A DNA stretch of 64,000 nt, from positions 1 to 64,000 of the forward strand of contig WBUH01000009.1 of the NCBI GenBank assembly GCA_008933805.1, read 5' to 3'. The DNA is from Bacteroidota bacterium (lineage in GTDB: Bacteria; Bacteroidota; Bacteroidia; UBA8524). Every line of letters starts with the position of its first letter. Within the stretch, counting starts at the first letter, position 1. The translations under genes were made by a program, and so were the position numbers. This document shows, piece after piece, positions 1 to 7,392 of this stretch. Under the pieces are notes generated by a model. That model worked only from the letters and a program-made list of their open reading frames with translations. It had not been told where the DNA came from and ran no database searches.

Positions 1-1
1 T

Positions 2-1249
2 TGCGTAATAAGAGTGTATTCAGATAGCTCTCAGGGTAAAAGATTATATAACTCCTGTATTAATTATCGTTTTGACGTTTTTGGCAATCAAATAAATAAT
101 TTTAGATGCTTACCATTTTTGGAGCAAGACGGAAATATTGGAGTTTGCGCAACATCTGCTATTTGGAGTTGCTTGTTTAAAACTTCAAAGCTTTTCAGAA
201 ATAAGTTTCCAATCCCACACGAGATAACCTCAGCAGCAGGATTAACCTACTCAACAGATACCCAACCGTTATTTCCAAATAAGGGATTAAATACGAGCCA
301 AATAGCAAAAATATTAGAACATTATAATCTTACTTTCGAAAATATTGGTCCAAAAGCAAACGAAAAAGGAGGGGTAATTAGTCATGCGGAGTTAAAAAAG
401 ATTTGTTACTCTTATAACAAAATGGGCATACCAATTTTGCTAGGGTATAAAATGTTTAATAATGACACGCATATGGTTTGCATAACAGGCTACCTTAGTG
501 GAGAGTTAAATAAAGTAGCTACTGGTGATGGCTCTACCAGTGAATCAATGGCATTTCAGCACAATACAATTAAAGAATTATATGCTCATAACGATCAGTT
601 TGGCCCATATGAGAGCATAGATTTTTCCGTTTCAGGTAACAAATATCAGAAATTTATAAATGCGCAACAGGAGGTACTACTGTCATTCCAAATTGAAGGC
701 AAAAATCGCCAAAGTGTGCCTATAATTGCCATCATACCTTTGGATAAAAAGATAAGGGTTAGTTACTCGGAAGTATATTCGTCTGTTAATGGATTTAGTT
801 ATCTATTTGATTTAGCCAAAGATGTTGATCGAACGTTAAATTTTGATTTCAGAACATTTTGCTGGGATGTTTATTTAGACTTTTCTTCAAACTTCAAACA
901 ACAAAGGGTCCAGGATACTAGTTTAGATGTTCAAACTCGGAAAGAGATTTCTTTTAAACCAATGCCTAAGTTTATTTGGGTAGCGTCATTAAGAATTCAA
1001 AATAAATTGATATTAGAGTTTATTGTGGACAGTAACTCAATAACAAATTCGTTTTTAATCTTTGATATGTTTTTTTATGATATAAGTTTTGCAAAGAGAA
1101 TTTTAGCGTTCTTTCCCAGTCTTATTGATAAAGCAGTAAACGACAATTACTTAGGTCAGTTTAGATCAGTAAGACGGAGAAAATTTTATAATAGTTGGCT
1201 AACCTCCACTCACTCAAGATTTTTGCGAAAGAAATTATTTAGTCTTTGA
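2..1249 (+). CDS. C39-like (papain-fold) cysteine peptidase, 5'-truncated by window edge
   Basis: The frame is open from the first bases, so the true start may lie outside; a GTG at 14 would give 411 residues. Numbered from that GTG, a Gln (38) shortly before Cys (45) in the stretch QDGNIGVCATS, followed by THMV with His 153, matches the Gln/Cys/His layout of C39-type peptidase folds. The first 180 residues would be this domain. The remaining 230 are unassigned, rich in Phe, Lys and Asn, and show no membrane segment. It is the first of three same-strand genes in mobile-element cargo, and its A/T-rich composition differs from the mobilization genes. No secretion signal is seen, so a cytoplasmic role is likely. 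The peptidase assignment is motif-based, and the substrate is unknown. Confidence 0.55.
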   Translation, partial: CVIRVYSDSSQGKRLYNSCINYRFDVFGNQINNFRCLPFLEQDGNIGVCATSAIWSCLFKTSKLFRNKFPIPHEITSAAGLTYSTDTQPLFPNKGLNTSQIAKILEHYNLTFENIGPKANEKGGVISHAELKKICYSYNKMGIPILLGYKMFNNDTHMVCITGYLSGELNKVATGDGSTSESMAFQHNTIKELYAHNDQFGPYESIDFSVSGNKYQKFINAQQEVLLSFQIEGKNRQSVPIIAIIPLDKKIRVSYSEVYSSVNGFSYLFDLAKDVDRTLNFDFRTFCWDVYLDFSSNFKQQRVQDTSLDVQTRKEISFKPMPKFIWVASLRIQNKLILEFIVDSNSITNSFLIFDMFFYDISFAKRILAFFPSLIDKAVNDNYLGQFRSVRRRKFYNSWLTSTHSRFLRKKLFSL

Positions 1250-1275
1250 CTATTGAAATTTTAACGTTAACTTTG
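1245..1275 (+). promoter_or_regulatory. Bacteroidota-type promoter (TTTG-N19-TAACTTTG)
   Basis: TTTG at 1245-1248 and TAACTTTG at 1268-1275 are separated by exactly 19 nt, matching the Bacteroidota -33/-7 consensus. It overlaps the end of the peptidase-like gene and lies about 85 bp upstream of the ATG at 1360, so the two small downstream genes probably have their own transcript. Confidence 0.7.
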
Positions 1276-1359
1276 CGCCTGTTTAAAAAGTGTTGAAAAA
1301 ATAGAGTGCGATACAACATTATTAATTGTATAGTTGTTTATATTTGAGTGGAGGTACGA

Positions 1360-1602
1360 ATGAGCATAGTCAATAATATCAAGCAAGGCGAAGATTTAGA
1401 AGGATTGAGCCCATTTCAACAAGAGGTTCTTACTTTACGGGACGAGTTTGAAAAGAAATTGAATGCTTTGCCCCCTAACTTTCATAAAAAATCTACGAAA
1501 CTTTACGTTTCCAGAATGGAAGATGTGCAAAAGAGCTTGGAGGCAAGGAATCTTGACGAATCCCTAATGAAGGTGACATTTGATGGGGTCAATTTAGATT
1601 AG
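1360..1602 (+). CDS. Small hypothetical protein (80 aa), predicted helical
   Basis: I do not recognise this protein. The ATG at 1360 is chosen because GGAGG lies at 1350-1354, an unusually good Shine-Dalgarno for this chromosome; an in-frame GTG at 1348 would overlap it. The product is charged, mostly helical-looking, without Cys or membrane segments, and has the stretch SPFQQEVLTLRDEFEKKL. It follows its own promoter and is followed 16 bp later by a membrane-protein gene. It may belong functionally with the C39-like peptidase gene upstream, as substrate, regulator or immunity partner, but that is inference from position only. Confidence 0.5.
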   Translation: MSIVNNIKQGEDLEGLSPFQQEVLTLRDEFEKKLNALPPNFHKKSTKLYVSRMEDVQKSLEARNLDESLMKVTFDGVNLD

Positions 1603-1618
1603 ATATATTCTGAATGTT

Positions 1619-2017
1619 TTGTCAGTTCTATTGAACATAAATCAAGAAGAATTTTTTACTGTTGAGAGCATTACTTCTTTAGGTGGTGGAAGTACAGTAG
1701 TTGTATTAATAACAAATACAGTATGTTACTTAATCCCAAATATAAAAAATTCCAAATGGATATCATTCATTGCGTCACTGTTAATCCCTTTTTTATTTGT
1801 CAATGCCGGGACAATTGATGTTTCCACTGTATTCCTTTCTGTTGTTAATGGATTTCTAATTTTCAACACTGCCGTTGGATTTAGTGTTTTAGGAAGAGAG
1901 TTAAAAGGTAAAGGTCGTAACTTTTCAGAAACAATTGATAATATCGATGTCTTTAAGGGTGTTCAAACCGACCGAGCTAAAAAGGAGCGAGTATTTTGGA
2001 AAAAATGGACTTGGTAA
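1619..2017 (+). CDS. Small hypothetical membrane protein (132 aa)
   Basis: I do not recognise this protein. The only plausible start is TTG at 1619; the nearby ATG at 1614 is in another frame and stops at once. Three hydrophobic stretches (about residues 22-38, 44-60 and 62-85) suggest two or three membrane segments, followed by a basic cytoplasmic-looking tail of about 40 residues ending in KKWTW. It lies 16 bp after the 80-aa gene and probably shares its transcript. The peptidase, small soluble protein and membrane protein together form a compact cargo group in the mobile element. Confidence 0.45.
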   Translation: MSVLLNINQEEFFTVESITSLGGGSTVVVLITNTVCYLIPNIKNSKWISFIASLLIPFLFVNAGTIDVSTVFLSVVNGFLIFNTAVGFSVLGRELKGKGRNFSETIDNIDVFKGVQTDRAKKERVFWKKWTW

Positions 2018-2139
2018 TCAGCAAGTTTACGACTAATAGCTTGTCATATGAATCTGAGTAACATATTTCGCTAGACTAGTTTCATTCTGAGTTTGTTGCA
2101 ACACAATTATGTTGCTTTAAGATAAAATAGGAATATAAT

Positions 2140-2166
2140 CCTGTCTGTTTGCCCCAAACAGACAGG
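2140..2166 (+). promoter_or_regulatory. 12-bp perfect inverted repeat with 3-nt loop
   Basis: The arms CCTGTCTGTTTG and CAAACAGACAGG flank CCC. The right arm runs into an AGGAG sequence (2164-2168) placed before an ATG at 2174, so in RNA the stem could partly hide that ribosome site. There is no T-tract, which argues against a simple terminator. Confidence 0.5.
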
Positions 2167-2173
2167 AGAAATT

Positions 2174-2305
2174 ATGTCTTTGAATTTTCCCAACTTCCGA
2201 AATTCTTTTCCTTCTCAATTCAGCACCTGGCTTAAGTCAACGCGGGTCATCATGAACCGTTTGCGGGTTCATTTCAAAAACGTTCGTATATTCGAAAAAC
2301 CGTAG
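2174..2305 (+). CDS. Possible small protein or leader peptide (43 aa)
   Basis: The ATG at 2174 follows AGGAG with good spacing and the frame stays open for 43 codons. The product is basic (many Arg and Lys, no acidic cluster) and has no recognised domain. The hairpin at 2140-2166 touches its ribosome site, so it could be a regulated leader peptide before the mobilization genes, or simply chance. The assignment is weak. Confidence 0.25.
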   Translation: MSLNFPNFRNSFPSQFSTWLKSTRVIMNRLRVHFKNVRIFEKP

Positions 2306-2319
2306 GAATAGCAAGATAT

Positions 2320-2339
2320 GTTTTTGTATATACAAAAAC
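2320..2339. promoter_or_regulatory. Perfect 20-bp palindrome (likely protein-binding site)
   Basis: GTTTTTGTATATACAAAAAC is identical to its reverse complement. It lies just outside the G/C-rich oriT-like hairpins and 85 bp before the MobC-like gene. A dimeric relaxosome or repressor protein such as the ribbon-helix-helix MobC-like protein is a plausible binder; this is inference. Confidence 0.55.
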
Positions 2340-2351
2340 GATCTTGGCAAG

Positions 2352-2400
2352 GGGGGCGAACCCCCGTTGCATCCCCCGGTGAAGCGGCTTTGAGCCGCTT
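2352..2400 (+). other. oriT: Putative origin of transfer (oriT) hairpin pair
   Basis: A GGGGG-CGAA-CCCCC hairpin (2352-2365) and an AAGCGGC-TTTGA-GCCGCTT hairpin (2382-2400) lie 17 nt apart, directly upstream of the MobC-like and relaxase genes. Strong inverted repeats next to a relaxase gene are the usual layout of an oriT. The exact nick site is not identifiable from sequence alone; the stretch between or just after the hairpins is the natural candidate. Confidence 0.5.
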
Positions 2401-2423
2401 GTGAACCTATCAATTCAGCTATC

Positions 2424-2756
2424 ATGACGCGACCTGTAAAAGACGAAACCGAGAAGCAAAACACCGTTTTGCCGCCCATCCGCTGCACGGTGTATGAGAA
2501 AGCCCAAATCAGCCAAAAGGCTGAGCAATCGGGCATGACTTTAAGCGAGTATGTCCGGCAAATGGCCCTGAAGGGCAAAATCGTAATCAAGCAAAGCCTT
2601 GTTGAGTTTACCTACTTCGACCAGCTTCGCAAAATCGGCGTGAACATCAATCAGCAGACGCGGCAGCTTAACGCGACGGGCATCGTGCCGGAGCAATTGC
2701 CCCGGCTATGGGAAAAGCTTGAAGAACTCATGGATAAAATGCTGGAGAGTAAATAA
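2424..2756 (+). CDS. MobC-like plasmid mobilization / relaxosome accessory protein
   Basis: This 110-aa protein has the layout of bacterial MobC-type relaxosome proteins: an N-terminal ribbon-helix-helix-like part (PIRCTVYEKAQISQKAEQSG, then MTLSEYVRQMALKG), and a C-terminal part with GVNINQQTRQLNATG, close to the NxNQIARxxN motif of the family. It would bind oriT as a dimer and help the relaxase nick the DNA. It lies 24 bp after the oriT-like hairpins, and its stop is followed after 2 bp by the relaxase ATG, which indicates translational coupling. It has no membrane segment and no secretion signal. High G+C wobble bases set it apart from the cargo genes to its left. Confidence 0.85.
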   Translation: MTRPVKDETEKQNTVLPPIRCTVYEKAQISQKAEQSGMTLSEYVRQMALKGKIVIKQSLVEFTYFDQLRKIGVNINQQTRQLNATGIVPEQLPRLWEKLEELMDKMLESK

Positions 2757-2758
2757 TC

Positions 2759-4063
2759 ATGGTTCCCAGGATTGCCAGACGCGGACACAGCTTTAAGGGC
2801 GCGGGAGCCTATTATCTGCACGATAAGCAGGCCAGCAGCAATGAGCGTGTGCTTTGGACGCATACGGTCAACCTGCCTACTAAAGACCCTGAGAAGGCCT
2901 TTCGCTGGATGGCGCATACGTCCATGAATGCAGGCCGCCTTAAAAAACAGGCAGGCATTCCCTCAACAGGACGTAAAAGCAAGGCGGGTGAAGTTTATTC
3001 ATTCAGCCTTGCATGGCATCCTGAGCAAAACCCCGACCAGAAGACCATGCTTCAATCCGCGCTGGACACACTAAACCTTTTAGGTTTGCATGAACATGAA
3101 GCCGTCATTATAGCCCATAGCGACAGACCCCATCCGCACGCCCATGTTATCTGCAATCTTGTTAACCCTGAAAACGGTAAAACAGCCGTAGTCAGCTATG
3201 ACCGTTTGACCCTTTCGCAATGGGCAGAGAATGTCGAGCGCAATGACGGTAAAATTCTGTGCGAGCAGCGGGTAATCAATAACCAGAAGCGGCGCGAGCG
3301 CGGCGCGGAAGGGATGAAAAAGCTGACCCTTGTGAAGCACCGGGAAAGCCGTTTAGACCGTGCGCAGGAAATACAGGCGCTCTATGACCAATCCGACAGC
3401 AGCGCAGCCTTTAAAGCAGCTTTGCAGGACAAAGGCTATACGCTCGCCCAGGGCGATCAGCGTGGCCTTGTGCTGGTGGATGAAGCAGGTAAAATTTATA
3501 GCCTTTCGCGGCAGCTAAAGGCTCAGCGGGCGGCTGATATGAAAGCCCGCTTGAGCGGCTTTAAAAATCTGCCCTTGGCCGTTGACCTTGCGGCGCAGCG
3601 TCAGCAGGCAGGTAAAGAAACTACAAACAAGGCCGGAAATGATTCCGGCGAACACTTGCGCAGGCTGGATGAGCTAAGGGATTGGGAACAAAAAAGCGAG
3701 CGTGAAAAACACCGCCTGAAACAACAGCAGGAAGAATTATACAGGCGCGGCGACCTATTAAAATCTATCTGGGAACTGCAAGACCAGCTTGCAGCAAAAG
3801 AAACCCTGATGGATAAACTCACGGGAAAACGCGGTCAGCTCGAAGAGCGGCTTGCAGCCTTAAATGCGAACCTTGAGACGGTAGATAAGCGCATGGCCGA
3901 GCAGCTTTCCGCTCTTGAAGCCGAGCAGCTTAAAACAAAGCCCGGTTATTCAGAGCAGCGGGAAGATGAACGGAGGGCAAAAGAACAGGACTACGAGCAG
4001 CGTATGCAGAAGTACAGGAATGCCAAGCGGGACAGAGACGGGGATAATGATTTAGGGCGTTAG
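2759..4063 (+). CDS. Relaxase / mobilization nuclease
   Basis: This 434-aa relaxase nicks oriT and pilots the DNA strand during conjugation. Residues 1-190 form the nuclease domain: Tyr residues in GAGAYYLHDK are candidate nucleophiles, and HSDRPHPHAHVICNLVNP carries the metal-binding His cluster. Residues 280-434 are charged and mostly coiled coil. The wording of the N-terminus and the His motif resembles relaxases of alphaproteobacterial plasmids more than those I know from Bacteroides elements. The C-terminus (QRMQKYRNAKRDRDGDNDLGR region) is echoed in two other proteins of the module and may be a transfer signal. Its last bases overlap the convergent gene at 4060. Family assignment is firm; phylogenetic origin is inferred. 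Confidence 0.9.
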   Translation: MVPRIARRGHSFKGAGAYYLHDKQASSNERVLWTHTVNLPTKDPEKAFRWMAHTSMNAGRLKKQAGIPSTGRKSKAGEVYSFSLAWHPEQNPDQKTMLQSALDTLNLLGLHEHEAVIIAHSDRPHPHAHVICNLVNPENGKTAVVSYDRLTLSQWAENVERNDGKILCEQRVINNQKRRERGAEGMKKLTLVKHRESRLDRAQEIQALYDQSDSSAAFKAALQDKGYTLAQGDQRGLVLVDEAGKIYSLSRQLKAQRAADMKARLSGFKNLPLAVDLAAQRQQAGKETTNKAGNDSGEHLRRLDELRDWEQKSEREKHRLKQQQEELYRRGDLLKSIWELQDQLAAKETLMDKLTGKRGQLEERLAALNANLETVDKRMAEQLSALEAEQLKTKPGYSEQREDERRAKEQDYEQRMQKYRNAKRDRDGDNDLGR

Positions 4064-4488
4064 TGAACAACCCTTGTTTCAAAACGGCTCATAATATGAT
4101 TGTTTAAGGCCTCATAAAATTCACGATTCATTACTTCATCAAAAGCCTTGTCGGCTTCCACCCGTATTTTTTCGCGGTAGCTTTCAGCTTCTTCTTCTGT
4201 TTTAAAACAAGCGTAGTAATGCTCGCTTGTAGGCTTGGGGATATGAGCCAGCATTAGCTCATAAACCTTATCAACGGCCTTTCCGGCATTTGCTAAAGCG
4301 GTATTCCAACGTTCAGCAGCTCTCTTGGGGCAGTTATCAAATGTTTCGATGATATCCATGTAGCGCAGCGTCTTTTCCTTATATTCCTCAAACGGCGTAC
4401 TGTCATCGGGAAAGTCGTCAATATCGGCAAGCTCGATATACTGCATGATTTTTTTCCGTTCCTCATCACTGATAAAAAGAAATTCCAT
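4060..4488 (-). CDS. Hypothetical acidic protein (142 aa)
   Basis: I do not recognise this protein. It is an acidic, Glu/Asp-rich, helical soluble protein without signal or membrane segment; the N-terminus EFLFISDEERKKIMQYIEL is followed by DDFPDDSTPFEEY. Its stop overlaps the relaxase stop on the opposite strand by 3 bp, and the gene runs against the two mobilization genes flanking it. It shares their G+C-rich codon use, so it probably travels with the mobilization module. A regulator or anti-restriction role would be a guess. Confidence 0.6.
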   Translation of the reverse strand: MEFLFISDEERKKIMQYIELADIDDFPDDSTPFEEYKEKTLRYMDIIETFDNCPKRAAERWNTALANAGKAVDKVYELMLAHIPKPTSEHYYACFKTEEEAESYREKIRVEADKAFDEVMNREFYEALNNHIMSRFETRVVH

Positions 4489-4555
4489 TCGCTCTGCCCC
4501 TGTTTTTTATCTTTGATATGGAAATTATATCAGAGACTATCAATCAAATCAAATT

Positions 4556-5101
4556 ATGGACAGGGAAGGTTTTAACCTCGTTGACGCAGAACTCAAAAAA
4601 GAACTTCAGGCAGATTACAAGCGAATAGATGTAGAGCTTGCCTCAAAGTATGACGCGCAACGTACAAATATTTTCGGCGCGACAGCAAAAGACAAGGCGC
4701 AGGCCAGAGCGGAGATTGACCGCCAGCAGAAGGAAGAAGCGCAAAAACTGAAGCTGGAAATGAAAGATAAACGCGAGCGTGCGCATTTTGAAGGCAAGAC
4801 GCGGCAAGAGGTAATGCAGGAACTTCAGGCCCGGGAGAAAGAGCAGATGGAACAGCGCAGGCGGCAGGAGGAAGAAAAACGCCGCGAGGAGCAGCAGCGG
4901 CGTAATGAAGAGCAGGAGCGTGTCCGTCAGCAGGAGCAATCTAACCAGCAGAAGACCGAAGCTGAGCAGAAGAAAAAGGAATTATCCGTCCAGGAGGAGT
5001 TTAACAAAAAGGCTAAAATGCAGGAGTACGACCAGCGCATGCGTGAGCACCGGGCAAACAAAGAGCAGCAGAAAGATAAGGATACCGACCGGGGCCGATG
5101 A
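4556..5101 (+). CDS. Coiled-coil mobilization accessory protein (181 aa)
   Basis: The product is almost entirely Lys/Arg/Glu/Gln-rich coiled coil from about residue 40 to 170, with no membrane segment. Its last 30 residues (MQEYDQRMREHRANKEQQ, then DKDTDRGR) match the relaxase tail in spacing and residues and end in Gly-Arg. The N-terminal 35 residues (MDREGFNLVDAELKKELQAD) are less repetitive. It lies between the relaxase and coupling-protein genes, reads with the relaxase, and its stop is 2 bp from the convergent coupling-protein stop. It probably takes part in relaxosome or coupling-protein docking, or is itself a transferred protein. That role is inferred from position and tail only. Confidence 0.6.
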   Translation: MDREGFNLVDAELKKELQADYKRIDVELASKYDAQRTNIFGATAKDKAQARAEIDRQQKEEAQKLKLEMKDKRERAHFEGKTRQEVMQELQAREKEQMEQRRRQEEEKRREEQQRRNEEQERVRQQEQSNQQKTEAEQKKKELSVQEEFNKKAKMQEYDQRMREHRANKEQQKDKDTDRGR

Positions 5102-5103
5102 TT

Positions 5104-7083
5104 TTACCAGTCTTCAAAGCAGCCTCGTAAAGCGTCTTTTGAATATTCAAGAAAACCGTGCTTGCCCAAATTTAATGGTTTATAGGAACACCGCTCCAGC
5201 CGCATCGGAAAGCCTTCCGCCGTCTTTACAATCTGGCGGTTTTCAGTTTTACCCAGCATAATCATCACCTCATTGGGCGTGAGCAAAGGGTAAATTGTTT
5301 CATGCCTGCTTTTATCCTTTCCGCTTTTTCGGACGTAGTTGGACGCGCCTAGCATTTCACTGACCCATTCGGCAGTATTCATATCATTCACGCCAAACAC
5401 CTGCACCGTTGAGTTGGCCGTCATGCTTGTCCAGCGGTCAGGATAATCCCGCTCAAGTTGACCTATATCTTGAATAAACGCCCATAACTTTATCCCGTAT
5501 CCACGCAAGATTCCGAAGCCTTCGGCTACTGCCTCAATCTTGCCGCCCAGCCGCGGCAGCTCATCGATTATAAACAAAGTCGGCAAGGTGGGCTTGTACG
5601 GGATATTTTTAACCAGCCCGAGCGAAACGGAAATCATGGTGCGCAGCCAACGCATTTGCTCTTTTATAAGGCCGTCCGGCAGCACAAAATAAACCGTTGT
5701 CGATGCCCCAATTTGTGAAAATCGAAAGTCTGAGTTAACCAGATGCTTGCGCATAGCAGGATCGCCCGCCCATTTTAATGAGCGGGATACTGTGGAAAGC
5801 ACCGAACCTTTTTCACGGTCTCCCATTTCAAGGATATTTGCCGCAACTTGTTGCGGCAGACCGCCTGCGGCATCATTGCGCAGCATTTCATATAAAAGCC
5901 TGTTTAGCAGAGAAGGGTCAGAGCTCTTAAGGCTCGTATCAACTCCGCTTATCAGGTCAAACACGAAAGGCATTGTATGGTCTTCCTCAGGATACCAGCT
6001 TAGAACGTGTGCTATTGCTCCTTCGATAAAATACTTTGCCACTTCTTCAAAATGGATGTTTTCGTCCTTCTCAGGTCTAACGCAGCCATCGGAAATAGCC
6101 GAGAGCAATTCCCTCACACGGTCGCTGTTAATATCAATTTCGCAAAGAATATTATACGACCAGCGCGGCAAATCCTTTGTTTCACCGAACGGATCAAATA
6201 CAAAGGCGCGTCCACCTCTTAAATGACGAGAAGTCCGCCCGTTGACATTATTTTGGCGGAGCCAGTTTTCATCACTTCGGCAGCGGAAGGTCTTCATTGC
6301 AAGCTCCCCTTTGGGGTCGAATACAATCACAGACCCCCTATATGTTGCCAGATTAGGCAAAAGCACGGTTGTTGATTTGCCCGAGCCTGTCATGCCGACG
6401 GTAATCATATGCGCATCGTCGTCTATGCCTATAACGCTCGGTTTCATATCATCTTCAAACAAGCTACGCCCCAGCACGAGTTTTTTGTTCTCCATATATG
6501 CGTCCGCCCGGAAGCGCTCATAGGTCGGCGTAGTTGCCCAGCGGGCGGAACCGCCGCGCCCTTCCTTGAAAATCTGTCTGAATTTCCTGTGTTCTTTTAA
6601 TTTCTGAATTTCCTCCACAACAAACACGGGAAACCGCTGGATGAACAATGGCAGAGCGATAATCAACCCTGCTATTTTCAGCAGGTTTTTCCATTCGTGT
6701 TTAAAGAGATATTCAGCATATTTTTCACTTGATGGGTTGGCATTGTATGCTTCGACAAGACCCTTGCCGATAAAGAATAAATCCCGGGCACAGAGGATAA
6801 ATACAACAACCGGAATTATATATAGAATTGTTGAGACGATTCCGCCGTTTTCCGTTCGCTCAACATGCCTTCCGGCAAGCTCGACCATTTTAAAAAGAAA
6901 ATCGACAATGATAAAATACCGGACGGCGCGTGCAGCGAAATACAAAGATTCTTCAAATCCTGTTAAATAAAAGTAATGGGTGAGCGAAGTATCGGTCGGA
7001 TAAAAAATCCAGGTTGCGATCAAGGCAAGGACTGTACAAAGGATGGTTTCCAAAAGCCACCTGTAGCCATAGGGTAATTCCAT
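5104..7083 (-). CDS. VirD4/TraG-type type IV coupling protein
   Basis: This inner-membrane ATPase of 659 aa connects the relaxosome to a type IV secretion channel. Start at the ATG (7083) gives MELPYGYRWLLETILC; an upstream TTG at 7137 is also possible. Several hydrophobic segments lie in the first 180 residues, followed by the T4CP core with Walker A GMTGSGKST and Walker B LFIIDELPRLG, and motifs FDPKGELA and FVFDPFGET. Length is normal for the family. It is transcribed after the excisionase-like gene and the 76-aa gene on the same strand. A mobilizable element carrying its own coupling protein without channel genes would have to borrow a host or plasmid channel. No such channel genes are in the window. 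Confidence 0.92.
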   Translation of the reverse strand: MELPYGYRWLLETILCTVLALIATWIFYPTDTSLTHYFYLTGFEESLYFAARAVRYFIIVDFLFKMVELAGRHVERTENGGIVSTILYIIPVVVFILCARDLFFIGKGLVEAYNANPSSEKYAEYLFKHEWKNLLKIAGLIIALPLFIQRFPVFVVEEIQKLKEHRKFRQIFKEGRGGSARWATTPTYERFRADAYMENKKLVLGRSLFEDDMKPSVIGIDDDAHMITVGMTGSGKSTTVLLPNLATYRGSVIVFDPKGELAMKTFRCRSDENWLRQNNVNGRTSRHLRGGRAFVFDPFGETKDLPRWSYNILCEIDINSDRVRELLSAISDGCVRPEKDENIHFEEVAKYFIEGAIAHVLSWYPEEDHTMPFVFDLISGVDTSLKSSDPSLLNRLLYEMLRNDAAGGLPQQVAANILEMGDREKGSVLSTVSRSLKWAGDPAMRKHLVNSDFRFSQIGASTTVYFVLPDGLIKEQMRWLRTMISVSLGLVKNIPYKPTLPTLFIIDELPRLGGKIEAVAEGFGILRGYGIKLWAFIQDIGQLERDYPDRWTSMTANSTVQVFGVNDMNTAEWVSEMLGASNYVRKSGKDKSRHETIYPLLTPNEVMIMLGKTENRQIVKTAEGFPMRLERCSYKPLNLGKHGFLEYSKDALRGCFEDW

Positions 7084-7158
7084 AGAAGTAATTGATAGTT
7101 TAATTAAAAGCGAAAATACCGCGCTGTAATTAAACAAAGGCGCAGAAAGTTTTAAAAA

Positions 7159-7389
7159 TCAGCGCCCTGCGTCTTTGCCGTCCCGGCTTTTGGTATTTTT
7201 ACTTTCGTAATGTTCCCGGATTTTATTCATCTGCGCTTCCTTTTTATATTCGAGGTGACCATCTTTCAGACCTTGCAGATATTCATTTTCTCCTTGTGTT
7301 CCAGAGAGAAGCTTTTCAAGCATACCCGGCTCAATTTCGCTTAGGAAATAGCCGTTATTAAATCCTTCGGTGTATTTTTCCTCATCCAT
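7159..7389 (-). CDS. Small mobilization-module protein with Gly-Arg tail (76 aa)
   Basis: I do not recognise the body of this protein. It is soluble and charged, starting MDEEKYTEGFNNGYFLSE and containing GLKDGHLEYKKEA. Its end (MNKIREHYESKNTKSRDGKDAGR, given here in two parts as MNKIREHYESK and NTKSRDGKDAGR) resembles the tails of the relaxase and of the coiled-coil protein. Its ATG lies 3 bp after the stop of the excisionase-like gene, so the two are co-transcribed, with the coupling protein following. It may be a small relaxosome or secretion-substrate protein. Confidence 0.6.
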   Translation of the reverse strand: MDEEKYTEGFNNGYFLSEIEPGMLEKLLSGTQGENEYLQGLKDGHLEYKKEAQMNKIREHYESKNTKSRDGKDAGR

Positions 7390-7392
7390 AAA

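Larger units (their letters stand above)
2018..2423. other. Intergenic region before the mobilization genes
   Basis: This 406-bp gap has a weak hairpin at 2098-2115, a strong hairpin at 2140-2166, a possible 43-residue reading frame at 2174-2305, a perfect 20-bp palindrome at 2320-2339 and two G/C-rich hairpins at 2352-2365 and 2382-2400. Composition changes sharply from A/T-rich to G/C-rich across it, so the cargo and mobilization modules seem to join here. Confidence 0.6.

Noticed and set aside
2237-2590. Minus-strand reading frame across the oriT-like region
   Set aside because: It covers the hairpin region and the start of the MobC-like gene in antisense, has no ribosome site and no known domain.
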